In this document: in pieces, positions 25,529 to 38,600 of the stretch
Numbering within the stretch: position 1 is the first letter of the stretch
How the letters are laid out: each line of letters opens with the position of its first letter
From: Rhynchospora pubera
Lineage: Eukaryota > Streptophyta > Magnoliopsida > Poales > Cyperaceae
Direction: 5' to 3'
Length of the DNA: 64,000 nt
Assembly (NCBI GenBank): GCA_028095005.1
Contig: CM051460.1
Coordinates: 67,247,676-67,311,675 of the forward strand
Program-made: the position numbers and the translations under genes
The notes under the pieces: model-generated
What the model was told of the DNA's origin: nothing
Seen by the model: only the letters and a program-made list of their open reading frames with translations
Database searches by the model: none

Positions 25529-28500
25529 ATGCCTAAGAAGGTTTTCAGGAGTAGTGACTCTAAGGACGTCCGGGATAACTTCCCGTTGTCTAGGGGGTAT
25601 GAATCCTTCCCTTGGATTGAGAGCAAGATAGCAAAATTTAGGAGGAGCTTGATTTTTGACGACCTGGAAGAGAGCGAATTACATATAGAAAGAGCGGAGA
25701 AGATGGATCGTCCTTTTGAAACCGCAAAAGGCAAGGTGCTCTTTGCAAAATCTGTGTATTGGGGAATGAGTTTGCCATTGTCACCTTTCCAATGTGAGCT
25801 TCTCAACATGGTGCAAGTTCCTCCGGGTCAGCTTCTTCCCGTCGCTTGGTGCTGCATTACTTCTTTCGAACGGTTGCTCACAGTTAACTTTGAGAAGGTG
25901 GGCCTCAAGAGAAGGGTCATCCCTACGGTAGGGTTGTTTGGCTACTATTTTAGGTTCTGCCGTCACTATGAATTCTGCACTATCCGAACTATCCATCGTC
26001 TGTTTGCCAACAAACCCCGAAAGCTCGGTAATTGGGAAGAAAACTTCGCTTTTTGTCGGGGGACTTTGATGGATAATATGGGAATTTATTTGGACTGGAA
26101 CACAAATTCTACTGGGTTCAGTAAGGTGAAGTTTCCAGAGCCTACTGAAGGTGAGTATGCGATAATATCTCACCTTGCTCGAACTACTCAAGCGGGCTTC
26201 CTATTATGTTGGGATGGGGGTGCCCCTCTAGCAAATAACAGCATCTTCGCCGAGTACGCCGAGATGGATGATAGCTCAAATGACGAAGTTCCTTTGCAAG
26301 AACTTAACCAATCCAATCATCCCAAGACAAGAAAGGAAAGTTCGTCGCATCCAACCTCGATCCCTACTGCGAAAGCTTCCTTCATCAAAAAGGGGCCTGC
26401 TCCTAGCTCTAAAGCTTCTGCGATGTTTAAGGTCGCAAAAGGAAATCATCCGAAGGGCTCTAAACCTACTTCGCGCACCTCTGATCATTCTAAACTTGTT
26501 CAACCCAAACCAAATCAGCCCTCTGAGAAGGCAGCGGTGGAGAAGGTGTCAACGGGGGGGGGGGGGAACTAGCATCTAAAGCGCTCAAGAAGAGAAAGCG
26601 CGGCGATGGTTCATCAAAGCATTCCTCGCCAACTTCTCTTGAACTTCCTAAAGCATCTACCGGTAGTGCCTTGGTAATTGTTGTTGCTCCTGGGAATGCG
26701 CCCGATAAGTCATCTGAGAAGGCGTCTGTCGGAACGAAGTCTGCGCAAGTTCCTCCCTCTTCCTCTTCTCAACGTCATCCGGCTAACCCTGATGACTCTT
26801 GGCGCACAGCTCGCGTCAGAAAAATTCATGAAGATGAGAAGGTTTCATTGCGTCTTCCTGGTTTGAGTGTAGATCCTTCTAAGACTCAGGTTTTCTTCTG
26901 CTTAACTTGTATGCATCTTCGTCATTCCCCCTTTCATCATCATCTTTTTTTTTTTTACTAACTTTACCTTGCTGTGTAGATGTCTCGCCTTGCTGCCTCT
27001 CTTCATCGCGTGTCCTTAGATCTATGTCCTCAGATCAATGACTCGCTTACTGACTTGTCGATGGAAGACAAGTTTATGCGGACGCACTCTTTGTTAATGG
27101 AGCTAGGGTGTCTGCAGGCGAGCATTCATGATCATTCTCGTAATTTCGGGAACGCTTGGATGAAGTCTTTGTCCACTTTGGCCACGAGAAATGCGGAAAT
27201 TGACCGGGAACTGCGCTTGCTCCGCGGAGAACAAGAGTCGGACTGGGGCTTCAAGGTGGACTTGTCGCAGTTCTCTTTTGCGGTTCGAGCTTCTGATAAA
27301 GACAAGGCAGAGATGACGACGCTATTTGAGAAGTTTGCCGCTTCTCAAGATGCTTTGTTGGTTCGTGCACAGGCTGCCGAAGCAGACAAAAACTTGATGT
27401 CTGAGATGCTCAGCCGTGCCTCCAGTGTCAATGTTGACCTTCAGGCTCAACTTTCGGCGGTTCGCGCCTCTCTGGATCAGCGTGATATACAGTTAGATAA
27501 GGCCAAAGATCTTATCCTTCAGCGGGATGGGGCCATATCTGACTGGAAAAAGACGTGTGAAAAGGTAGCGCGTCAAGAGAAGGAACGGTTGGCTGAACTC
27601 GCGAGGTTGAGGTCGACCAATGAGGCCCTGGTGCAACAAAATGAAACATTGTCAGACGAACTTAAGAAGAAGGATCAGGAGTTGGCGGAACTCGGTGAAG
27701 AAATGTCCCGTGTTAAATCTGAAAGGGACCAGTTAGCAGCAGATAGAGATTCCTTAAACTCTGAAGTGGTTCATACCTCCTCTTTGCTACAAGAATCTTC
27801 TGTCCGTCTTGCCGAACTTCAAACTGAAATTGAGAAGCTGAAATCTCGTCCTCCTTCTTCTAAAGGCAAAGAGGTTTGTATGGATAAAGGGGAGATCCGT
27901 TCTTCCCATGACTTTTTGCAGGCGTTCCTTCAATCTCCTGGCGCTCAAGCTGCGGCCACCCGCCTCGTCTGCGGAGGGCTTCACTATATGCTTAAGCTTA
28001 AGTGCGATCAGCTGCGCCAGTACTATCCATTCACTCGGAAAGAATTCGGAATCATGGACCCCGCACCTGAGCCCGACGTAGCCTTATCGCAGTGTCGTTG
28101 GGACGAGGAAAGTGGCGACCTTATCTGTCAGGATGAGGAGGGCGACCGGGTGGTGGAATTAGGTATGGAAGTAACGAAACCTCTCTTAACTCCTCGCTAT
28201 CCTTGGTCAAGCTCTGGTGTCGCCTGGCCTTCAGACGTACTTCGCCCTTCCAGGGAAGAAATTGAGGTCGAAGACGAAGATGAGGGAGGGTCCGATGAGG
28301 AAAGATCCGCAGGGGTGAATACTTTTGGTGAGGCGGGACCTGTTGCCGAACTAGCCGAAGATCTTGCTCGTCTTTCCCCTGCTCATTTTCAAGGTCCAAG
28401 TCACGCAGAAGGAGCGGGGTCTCTCAATATTTCTGAGCAGTTTGATCAGATGATGGATGAGACGAGGGAATATAACTTGATTCATCCTGACCTCCAACTG

Positions 28501-28572
28501 AGTGATTTTAGTCTCTCCGGTGGCTCCTTAGGTGGCGATGTTCCAGGGGGATCCCTGGATGAAGAGCCATGA
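25529..28572 (+). CDS. 'Putative gypsy-type transposon' (Transposase_28-like) protein with coiled coil; one-base frameshift
   Basis: Two exons, 25529-26889 and 26980-28572, with a short GT-AG intron at 26890-26979. The N-terminal third (LPLSPFQCELLNM, then IPTVGLFGYYFRF, then WEENFAFCRG) resembles the plant 'putative gypsy type transposon' family (Pfam Transposase_28), whose function is unknown. A Lys/Ser-rich linker follows. The second exon has a long heptad-like coiled coil (roughly its residues 110-300), then a conserved-looking helical block (LVCGGLHYMLKLKCDQLR) and an acidic tail. The frame breaks at a 13-G run (26554-26566): the upstream frame stops at TAG 26570-26572, while homologous coding continues one frame over to the intron. 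One extra G would join them and also make exon 1 exactly 454 codons with a phase-0 donor. This is either an assembly error, a slippage polymorphism or a recent knockout. It is a transposon gene rather than a host gene (inference). Confidence 0.6.
26554..26566 (+). repeat. 13-G homopolymer inside the coding sequence
   Basis: An uninterrupted run of 13 G at the exact point where the reading frame shifts. Such runs slip in polymerases and in sequencing. Confidence 0.9.
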
Positions 28573-29159
28573 AATGTTGCTCCATGTTTTTATTCTTCGT
28601 TGTTGTTGTATATTATTATGTAAATGTAAATGTAACGTTTTGGATAACATTATCTAATCTATTAGACTTGTTTTGCTATGTGTCTCATTTTTAATGTTGT
28701 GTTCTGGCGCGTATGTTTGTTTTGTTACCGTTTAATGGCATGACGACTTGGTGTTACATGAGAGGAGTCAGGATGTTGAAGATAAGCCACGTAAAGTATA
28801 AGTAAGGGGAGCGACGAAGTTAGTGCGTGAGGCAGGATAGTATTCATAAGCAAAGTGTAGGTAAGAGTGCGGCGAAATGCACGGCAGGCTAGAGTTCATA
28901 AACAGAGCATAAGCACAACATAGGTGAAGGAAAGTAAAACATAAGTAAATTTGAACTCATTATTAATTCCAAGGATACATTGCATTTTTAGTAACACAAG
29001 TATGATAAGGCTAAGAGATGTTGTCTTTCTTTCCTAACTAAAAGGAGGGCGAGAAGTCATCGCACATAAGAGATGTTGTCTTTCCTAACTACATTTTTAC
29101 ATAAGCTTAGAATAATGTATCTTATTGAGTATCCACTTATAAAGCACTATAAAAAGCTA
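28573..29159. other. 3' flank of the transposon-type gene
   Basis: Holds a likely 3' UTR (TGTAAATGTAAATGTAA near 28619-28634). A direct repeat of AGAGATGTTGTCTTTC plus CTAACTA occurs at about 29013-29044 and again at 29068-29092, possibly marking the element's end. No LTR or TIR pair was established. Confidence 0.4.
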
Positions 29160-29162
29160 TAT

Positions 29163-29319
29163 GGGACAGTTTGGATCGCTTAGGAATAGAAAGAATTTTC
29201 TATTCCTAGGCATAAAGTATTAAAAAGTGTGTAATTTTGTGAAGAGTTTAAATTGTTTATAATAAATTTATATTTAAGAATAGAAAATTCCTCAAATTTT
29301 CACTTGATCCAAACCGCCC
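29163..29319. mobile_element. MITE family M1, copy 2 (157 bp)
   Basis: Ends GGGACAGTTTGGATC and GATCCAAACCGCCC are inverted, with TAT on both sides (29160-29162, 29320-29322). It carries the family core GTGTAATTTTGTGAAGAGTTT then AAATTGTTTATAA. Confidence 0.7.
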
Positions 29320-29322
29320 TAT

Positions 29323-32300
29323 GAAATGATGCACCTTATTTTCTTGCCATGTGCTCTCTACCTTTGACTAGAAAAACATATCGCTTCAAATTTCAATCCC
29401 CAATTTAAAATATTGGTTTTATTTAAATTTAATCAATGCTTTGTCGCTTTTGATCATGTAGTTGACAATAGTATATATCATCCGTAAGAGGCGTTATGGA
29501 GTCCCAATCAATCTACAATCGGAATTATGCACGCTAAGATTGCAAGGCCTTGATTAGTTAAACACTCCGTTTCTAATTAATAAAAACAGGTTACCTTAAT
29601 CAGAACTATCATAATAAACTAATTCGAATCAATAATTCCATACAATTTAATGATTAATGTTTTGGATATACTAGAACTATTATTCAGGCATAAGAATTCG
29701 TTAAAAGAAAAAATTAATACCTATATAGTTTTTCTTTTACATGATATTCTTATTTATATTATTAAATATATAGTATTGAAGACAAACTATCATATTTCTA
29801 TATATGATATATTATTTGTCTATACCAACATATCTTTGTTTTAAATAATCATATAGTCTTATGTGTGCGTTCATATTTAAATAAAAAATATGAACTGCAC
29901 TTTAAAATATTAATTTTACTTCCAAAACCTTAATTAACTAAATTGTTTATAATTCGATTACCATATTGTAATTTTCATTGACAAGACTTTTATGTATGGT
30001 TGGGAAGCGCTGGTCGGACCAATTAAAAATTTGGATTGTGGATATCAGGCTTCGGGCATGAGACAAATGTCACCAATTAATTGACACTTCCCGGACCATT
30101 GTCATTCTTGGTCACACCACACAAGCTCTTTTGAAAGAATTACTTATCAAGTTATCATTTTGGTTTATAAAATTTGTATGCGGGGTAAGTTATGTTGACA
30201 AACGATGTAACCGGCAAAAAAAAATATTTTTTATTTAATTTATTATTACATCACAAGAATAATCGAGGTCCTTTTCGAATAGCGGAAAAAACTCGATTTT
30301 TCACTCAAAACACACACACACACACAAAAACACTCTCAGTTTTATTAAAATCACGAATAAAAAATCGATTTTTTCTTTCAAATGATGGATTTTATGAAAG
30401 ATGACAAAAAACATGAAGATTTTGTTCAAAGCGCCAAAAAAAAAAAAAAAACTACTCGAGAAAAACTCAGGTTTTCACTGGAAAAGGCGTAAACACCCAT
30501 TTTTTTCTAAAAAAAAAATTGCCCAAAAAGGCCTCAATTATTCTTGAATTTTCTAAAACTGATGAAAAAAAAACTTTTTTTTTTCATGGTACATATTGAA
30601 TTTTAACGTACGTACTATATAGTGATATATTCAAAAGGATATTATAGTCATTTCAATAAATTGTGGCATAACATTAATTCTTTTTTTTATTTATTGTGAT
30701 ATAAAGTGTCTAATAATTGTATATCTGGAATTTCTATAAATTGTGGCATTTCAATAAAGTTGTAAACCAAGTTGTCCTTAATAAAAAAAAAATGTGGACG
30801 CTTAGTTGCTTTTTTTTTTTTGTGAAATTTGCTTAGCATGGTATTGTACCGGTGCTAGTGCAGGATTTACAGGCACTTTGTCTAGCTAAGGGGGTACCGT
30901 CTACTCGTCTACTGACGTACGCACGGTACTGTTGATCAATTATTGTGTCTTTTTTATTATCCTTCATAGTAATTAGACGCACCCAAATACCAACCAGATA
31001 TTTATGAATGGGACCCACTATCAGCCAATAGCCCATTCCCTTTCCGGTTTACAGTTTCTTCATTTTTATTGATTGCTCATGAAAGTGTTGGATTTTGTTT
31101 CTTGTTAGTTTTTACATTAATTAAGCACGTGCCTTTGAAAGTATGTATAATTGGTCTCTCTACTCTTAGCTCTTGAAACTTATCCTCTTGCCAAGAGACT
31201 GTCTCTTCCCTTATCCTCTTGAAAATTGAAACTACATACAATTGCAGTTTACTTGAAATGATTTTTTTCAGAATTTGTTTAGCATGAATCTCAATGGCAA
31301 GGCGAATGGTTCGATTTCGATCTCCCCTTAACCCGCGGTCAAGCTGCATAACATAGAATGAATTTCAATTTGTACTATAAAATTATTGTTTTAAATTCAT
31401 TATTTGAAGTTTCAATATTTCTGAACAACCCAAGTAACTTGTCAAAAGTTGAGTTTTATCTTTAGGTAAAAACCAAAACTAAATAAATGAAAATGATATT
31501 GTTGAAGGAACTAAAGTTAAATTGTTAGTCTCACTGTCATGCGAAACAAACATAGTGCCTTGATCATGCCAGCAATAAAGCAATATCTCTTTATTAAAAT
31601 TGACAGTGACAATAGAAAGGTTAAACCGACAAACGTATCAAGGTGAACAACACATCAACAATGAGCTGACAAAAACTATTGTCGTACGTAGCATATTAGG
31701 TTTGGCCAATTGAGGCGAAAAAAATGGAATTAACATTTTTTATAATTTTAGGAAATTATAACTTTTTTTTACTAAATTCTTACCAAATTGTCTTCATATA
31801 AACGCATGCAATAGTTTATCGAAATTTACAAATCTCCTCGTAATTTCAGAGCCCATAACCTTTTGCTGACGGTTTCGTACTTTAATTAGTTTTTTTATGG
31901 CCCAAAAAATCACTTGCTATCTTCAAGATAATCATATCAATTGTTCAACTTAATTATGTTTTGAAAACAAAAAATAATAGAAATCCGCATAATTTACGTT
32001 AAATATTCTTATTTGGGAGGAGGTTAATTAAGTCAGATGGATTAAGCTATTGAACTGGACGCACTTCCGAGCGTACGATGCATTATTCTTGACGACTGGT
32101 TAGCCTGATAGCCGTCCGATCAGTTCATTTCAGCGTTTTTTCTTTTCTTGATATATCTCTGTTACACGCGCTAAGTGGCTAATTGTGCAGTTGCTTGTAT
32201 AGTTGCTTTTTGTAGAAGTAAATGTGCTGGCAGCAGTCTACTTCCTGATTCTTGGTTTCAGATGTCAATAGAAAATCTTAGGTCGTAAGTTAAATAGAAT

Positions 32301-35300
32301 AATGATAAATTAATTAACAATTAACCAAACAACACTACCTAAATTTCGAAAAATTTCGAGAACTATAAGATAAAAACTTTTTATTGCGTGAAAAATTTAG
32401 TAAAATAAATTGATTATTCTTCTATAATAACACAAAGCGATACAGAGTACAGAGCTGGGTGATATGAAAGTTATTTATGTGGATTCATTCCTATTGCCCT
32501 CGATGTAGTTATAGTACTGCTACGTTTTATTTTTTATTAATTAATAACTTGTGGAAGTTCTTAATCTCCATACTATGTTTCAGTAACTGTATTTCAAAAT
32601 TATATTACCTCTCAGATTATTTTTTTTATAAGCGCTTTCTAAATTAACAACAATTTCGGAGCATACATATAAATTAACAAAAAATGTGTTACCAACTAAT
32701 TAATACTAGTAATGCGTTGCTACTTGCTAGGGAAAAATGAACTTGCTCGGATCTTACTAATTTTTTTGTTAGTTATAATATATTTAAATATACTATTTTT
32801 TTTCTAATTCTATTTTCTTCGTTGAGTAAAAAATAATAATTTTACTAACCTTAAAATTTTTATATATTTTTTATAATATATCTATGGGGAGGGGGGGGGG
32901 ACAGTTTGTCACAAAGTGTGCAAGCGAAACCATTCCTATTTCCTAATTCATATAAATTGGTTTTTCAAGACCTTTGTCTTTTTAAAACACGGTTTTTTTT
33001 TTTCCTTTTAATTTTTGCTTAGTAGAAATTAACAAGATGGACTATGTAATCATGTCTCCATGAAGGAAGTTTCCACTTTGTCACAAAGAAAGTTGAGCAA
33101 TTCAGACTATATGTAAACACATTGATCTAATTGTTTATTTTTGACATATCAAGATCAAGGAATGTTTTCCCAAGGAAATAGTTCCTATTTGCAACTTGTC
33201 AGTAGACACGAAAATGAATCTATATTAAAGTACAATATCCATACCATGTACCAACTAATTAAGCCTTTGCTATTGTTAGGTTATTTTATTTTTTTTTAAA
33301 AAAGCTCTCAGACTTCCATGACCCGCATATAATTCTGCTACCTTCTTGCAATAAATTTTAACACGCTTTGTATAGTGTTCAATATACAAAGGACACGATA
33401 CAAAATCAAAGCTAATTCTCTTGCATAAAAAAAATTGTCACGTCTGATGTTATAAATAAATTTTAAGAACGTCAATGAATAATCGAAATTAATACGGACT
33501 TGAGTAGATGTGGGGGGTTCGAAATCCAACTGAATTTCTTATGGATATTTAAATTTGAAAAAAAAATTAGAAAAAGTTGATATCATTTTTTTTTTACAAA
33601 AAACAGGAAAATATAGTACGGAGCTTGTATATACAGAAGAGAAATTGTGGCGATGATAGAGGCTATCATTTGTATTTCCCGAAAGGATTGCAGATTTGCA
33701 GTTTCTGATGTAAAATTGTACTAGTTTGCGTTTGGACTTTGGAGGGGAAAGATTGCATTTCCTCATGGAAATTGTAGTTGTTTGCATTTGAAGGAAAGAG
33801 CAGTGAAACTACTTGCTTATTGTAAATGTGAACGCAATCTCATGGTCGTCCAAAAAGATCTTTGAAATTTCTAAGTTGTTAATTGGTGAGAAATGAGAAT
33901 GTGACACGTGACAGTGACCTACGCTTGGTGCTTTTTTCTAGTCTCATTTCACAACAGCAACGAATTCAAACAAGGAACAAATTCAAACTTTCAAGGTTCA
34001 AAGGAAGAGAGAGAACAAAAAGTGAAAGTGAACGAGTTGATCGATAAAGATTTGGATTCATGACCGAAGGTTCCGCTAGGATTTGCAAAATTGAAAAACA
34101 AAAATATTTTATTGGACAGAACATTTGATATGATGGTGGTACATCAATTGTAAAAGAGTGTTATCCTTATTTTAAAAAGATTAAATTGTCAATGTGTTCT
34201 CCTCATTTAAGCAATTAACTATAACAACATATCAAATTTGGTGTTATCTGTAACTTGTTTGATCATTCAGTAACTAACTAATAGTATTTTGAAGAACTAA
34301 TTAATAAAAAAAGTTCAAGTTGAATCACCGTATTTTGAATTTTTTTATAATATTTCATTTCATAATTTATTTTTTTGAAAAATAAAAAATAATATATATT
34401 TGAAGACAATTTTTCATCTAATTTTCTGTAACAACAGTCCAAAAGGAAAAATAAGAAGATCTGTACCTACAAAAAAAAAAAATGCACCTTGCGGAGTAGG
34501 AACAAAGAAACGAAGAATTTATTTTGATTTGGACTCAGAAATATGTTCAAGTCCTTAAGAATTTAATGCAGACCCAGAAAATATACTCTATTTTTAGGAA
34601 TTTGTTTCGGCTCCATATTCGTCGTTTTATTTACTCTATACGAACACAGTTATATATGGGAAACAAGAATTTTACTGTCGTTATCAATCTCTCGTTTTGA
34701 ATTTTTTTTATTTAAACAATATTCTACGAAAGTTGTTTGTCAATAGAATTTGGAGACATCATTATGCTGTATATATCATGATTGATTGGAGTTGTCGAAA
34801 TTTTTTGGGAAAGGGGCAGGGAGGAATTAGCATCTATGGTCTAGAAAGGCCCTTCATTGTTTAAGTTTTTCAGAGATGTCCCATTGGCTTAACTGAGAGA
34901 CCAGGGTCGACTTTTGTGGACCGCTGTTTGGTTGCCTGATTGGTTAGCAAACTTTCAAAATTTAACTCATATATGGCTCCTGAACGGCTGAACCATCCAC
35001 CTTGCTTACACTCAACGGGTTTGTCGGGTCAGTTATATTATTTCTTACATTAAGGTTGGATAAAAATGTACATTGTATGTTGTTGTTTTTGGGCATTGGA
35101 TTCCCATGTCTAATTAATTTCCTCATGGTTTATTTTGGAGAATTGGAGGGAATACAGTGTACAAAATATCTTATTTAAAAGGAAAAATAAACCAAAGAGG
35201 TCGTTGCTTCATTAATCAAGCAGGACTTTAGGGCTTCATTAATCATCGTTTTTTTTAATGATCTATCTTATGCTTTCTTGTACTCGTTGAAAAACAAATG

Positions 35301-35626
35301 TCCCTTGCCAATTTAAAATCCAAATTCTGATTATAGATCCCCCGATCCCTCCTCCCCTCCCAAATGAAAGATGAAAAAATGACTTAAATTTTTTGCAAAT
35401 TAGAAAAGTTTAGTCAGAAGATAGATCATAAACACTAAACAGGGAACAATAATACTTTAGATAGCTCAAATGAGCTTGACTCTTTGCTTTCTGATTTTAT
35501 GAGAACTAAAGAGGGCGCGTTAACACTTCTTTAAACACACAATTAACACATGTTTTATCTTACTTTTCACAAAATAATATTCATAATGGCATAATAAGCA
35601 CATAAAAAATGTTTTAAATTAATTCC
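29323..35626. other. Gene-poor AT-rich interval
   Basis: 6.3 kb without a recognisable gene. Contents are A/T homopolymers, a (CA)n-type stretch near 30310, and a G run (about 32885-32900). The short open frames have no family motifs and biased AT-rich composition. Decayed insertions are likely but none has readable ends. Confidence 0.5.
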
Positions 35627-38600
35627 CTATCCACACAAATTCATATCAGAAGAAATATTCATGTATTCTCTCAGAACAAAATCGTCCAGTCCATCAAGCT
35701 CATCAAACTCTTGCAGAGTCGAATAGTCAGGTAAGGTTTCGCAATACATTGAGTCTGTTTCATGTGAATCGACTATTTGAGATCCGACAGACTTGAACTC
35801 GGGAGTTGCATTTTGATAAGGGAAATCAGCATCATGGGTCGAATCCCACCGATTCTGATATGGTTTTGAATCAAAGCAGGCTGAGAATTGTTGGTCTTCA
35901 TACATGGAGCCTTTTGAAAAATCATAGCTAATCAAATTGGTTCTTTTTGTACTTGAGCCTGATTGGATTGAGAGTATTGCATTAGGCATGCATGTTTTGT
36001 TGCAAGAATGTGAGTTGCTGTAAGTGACTATGAAAACAGGTGGATCGGTGAAGTCCTTCTGTTGGACTTGTTTTGTGGCTCTGCAATTCCTGTCGTCTCT
36101 ATATGTGCACCTAAAATAGGATCTGGAAAATACCCATTTATGTTAGGTATTTGTACAATTTTTCAGTTGAATTTGAAAAATTAATATTAAAATTAAGACT
36201 GGATTGTTTAAGTCGGCATACCAAAAATACAATAAAGGAAAAAAGTTCTAACAATAATGCAGGCCAACATACATACTAGTAGGGTCCGTATCCTCTGCTC
36301 ACCTTTTAAGGTGAGCAGAGTGCCTACTTCTGATCCGAGCCGTTCGATCTAATCTCGACGGTTAAAATTTTTCGGGCCTTACAATCTGGTTACATGCACG
36401 GGGCTCCCTTAACCGTTAAGATTACATCTAACGGTTCAGATCAGAAGTGAGCAGAGTGCTCACCTTAAAATGTAGGCAGAGGATGTGATTCCATACTAGT
36501 ATGCCTTGTTTATGTTTTCTTATTTATTATAGGCCCAATGGCCTACGTGCTTTCTACGAACAGGCCCAATTCAGACTCACATGTCCTTAATTTATATTCT
36601 ATTTAATAATTACATATTTAAAAATTTCTGTTCTCAAACTAATTACATAGAAAGTCCCCGTTTAATTAATGTTATGTTATTTTAGAAAACAAGAAACGTA
36701 AATGCTATATTCAACGATTTTTTTTAAAAGAAATAAAAAAGAAAGAACAATTCAGAGCAGTATCGAGATTCGCAAGCTTTCTTTGGCTCCGTTTGGATAG
36801 GTGTGGGAAGAAGGGAAGAAGGGAAGAAGTGAGAAGAAGTATTGAAAAATGTGTAACTTTGTGAAGAGTTTAGATTGTTTATAATTTTTTTTCTTCTTCT
36901 TCCTTCTTCTTCTTCTTCTTTCTTCCAACGATCCAAACGCACCCTTTAGTAATAACTTTTGCCTTTTGAAATAATGAGTAACAAGTAGGCCTATAAGAAT
37001 TCAATTATATTACATTCCTAATTATATGCATTAATTAGTTTAATTTATTCCAAGACCTTATATAACTCATGCCAAATAAAGAATGGTTCTCAGTCTTTCT
37101 GCCACGATAACTTTAATTTATGCTCAAGTACAATGATAATGATGATGGTCGTCATGAGGAGGAGGATCTTCACACAACAATTTTTGTAATAGACACAACA
37201 TAATCAAAAGTTGTTATTCAGTGAGAACTTTACACCTCAATTATTTCTATTAGATGTTTCTTTGTCTATAATTAGCAACTACTTAATAAGAGGTAGATTA
37301 AAATCAACCACGACTAACGGATGGACCCATCAGCTGCGATTATATTTTAACTTTTGAGATTCTAATGACTAATCTGAACCGTTCATTATGTTCTCCATAT
37401 TAAAATCTCATTAGAGACCAAATTTTACATTTTTCTGAATTTTTTTACTATTTTTTTGAGATTTTAAAAAATCATTGTTATTGAAGGGTCCAGAATTATT
37501 TAGATTAAGTATTTTGTAAAATACCAAAAAAATACTAAAAAATTTAAGAAAAATGTAAAATTTGGTCTCTAACGAGATTTAAACATGGAGAACATATTGA
37601 ACGGTTTAGATCGACTGTTAGATTCTCGAAAATTGAGATTTCATCGTAACTGACTGTCTCATCCGTTAATCACTACTGATTTTAGTTTACCTCACTTAAT
37701 AAATATATCTCTGTTTTAAGATCTGTAAATCGGCCCTAAAAAAAAGTTTTGTAAATCTGTTTCTCCTTTTTCCAAATAAAGCGGTCACAGGAAAAGAAAA
37801 AGGTTCCAAACTGAAATGTCTAAGGGTAAATGTAAGAGGTGTACATTGGTCAACTTTTTCACTCCTGTTCAAGCTGAAATTCCATAAAATTTCTGAATAG
37901 AGCATTTTTTCCTTATAGTTTTTATTATTATAGAGTAAATGTAGGTTGGATTAGATCAGCCCTAAACCCCAGACAGTTACAAAGAATGGCCTACTAAAAA
38001 TTTTTATGTATTATTATCCCTAATCTTTAATTTAAAGGTAGGTATCACTTATTATAGGCTACAGTTAATGTTATAATTAACCATGGAAAAAGTCTTGTCG
38101 GATATATGATTTTATAACTGAAACTGTTACCATGTTTGATAATTTAATGATATGTTTATACGTAGTAAGTTGAAAGTTTCTTTTTTCTTTTTTTTATAAA
38201 TGAACTATCGATATATATAAATACATTTTTATGAGTCGATTTTCTAACAAAAATGAAGTGTTGATTCTAATAGACTTAATAAATGTTCCGAGCCTATCTT
38301 TCAGGAGATAATTTATTACATACTATCGCCTAAGAGAATTTATTATAGTTTTGTTTTTTTTCCCCTTAATATAAGTTGATTTTTGAGCTATCCTCAAATG
38401 TTGAGTGAACTGCTTCGCAACTTTCACATTCTGAAAATATCGTCGTAAAATAATATGCAATATGCCAACATCTAAGTTAATTATATATGCATGTTTTTTT
38501 TTCTTAGGTCGTTTTTGTTAAAATTTAAGGAAAGTAGCTAGACCTGCTAATAATAGATCCAAGAGACTAGAGATTTTGAATAGTGTGCCGTGGGTAACAA

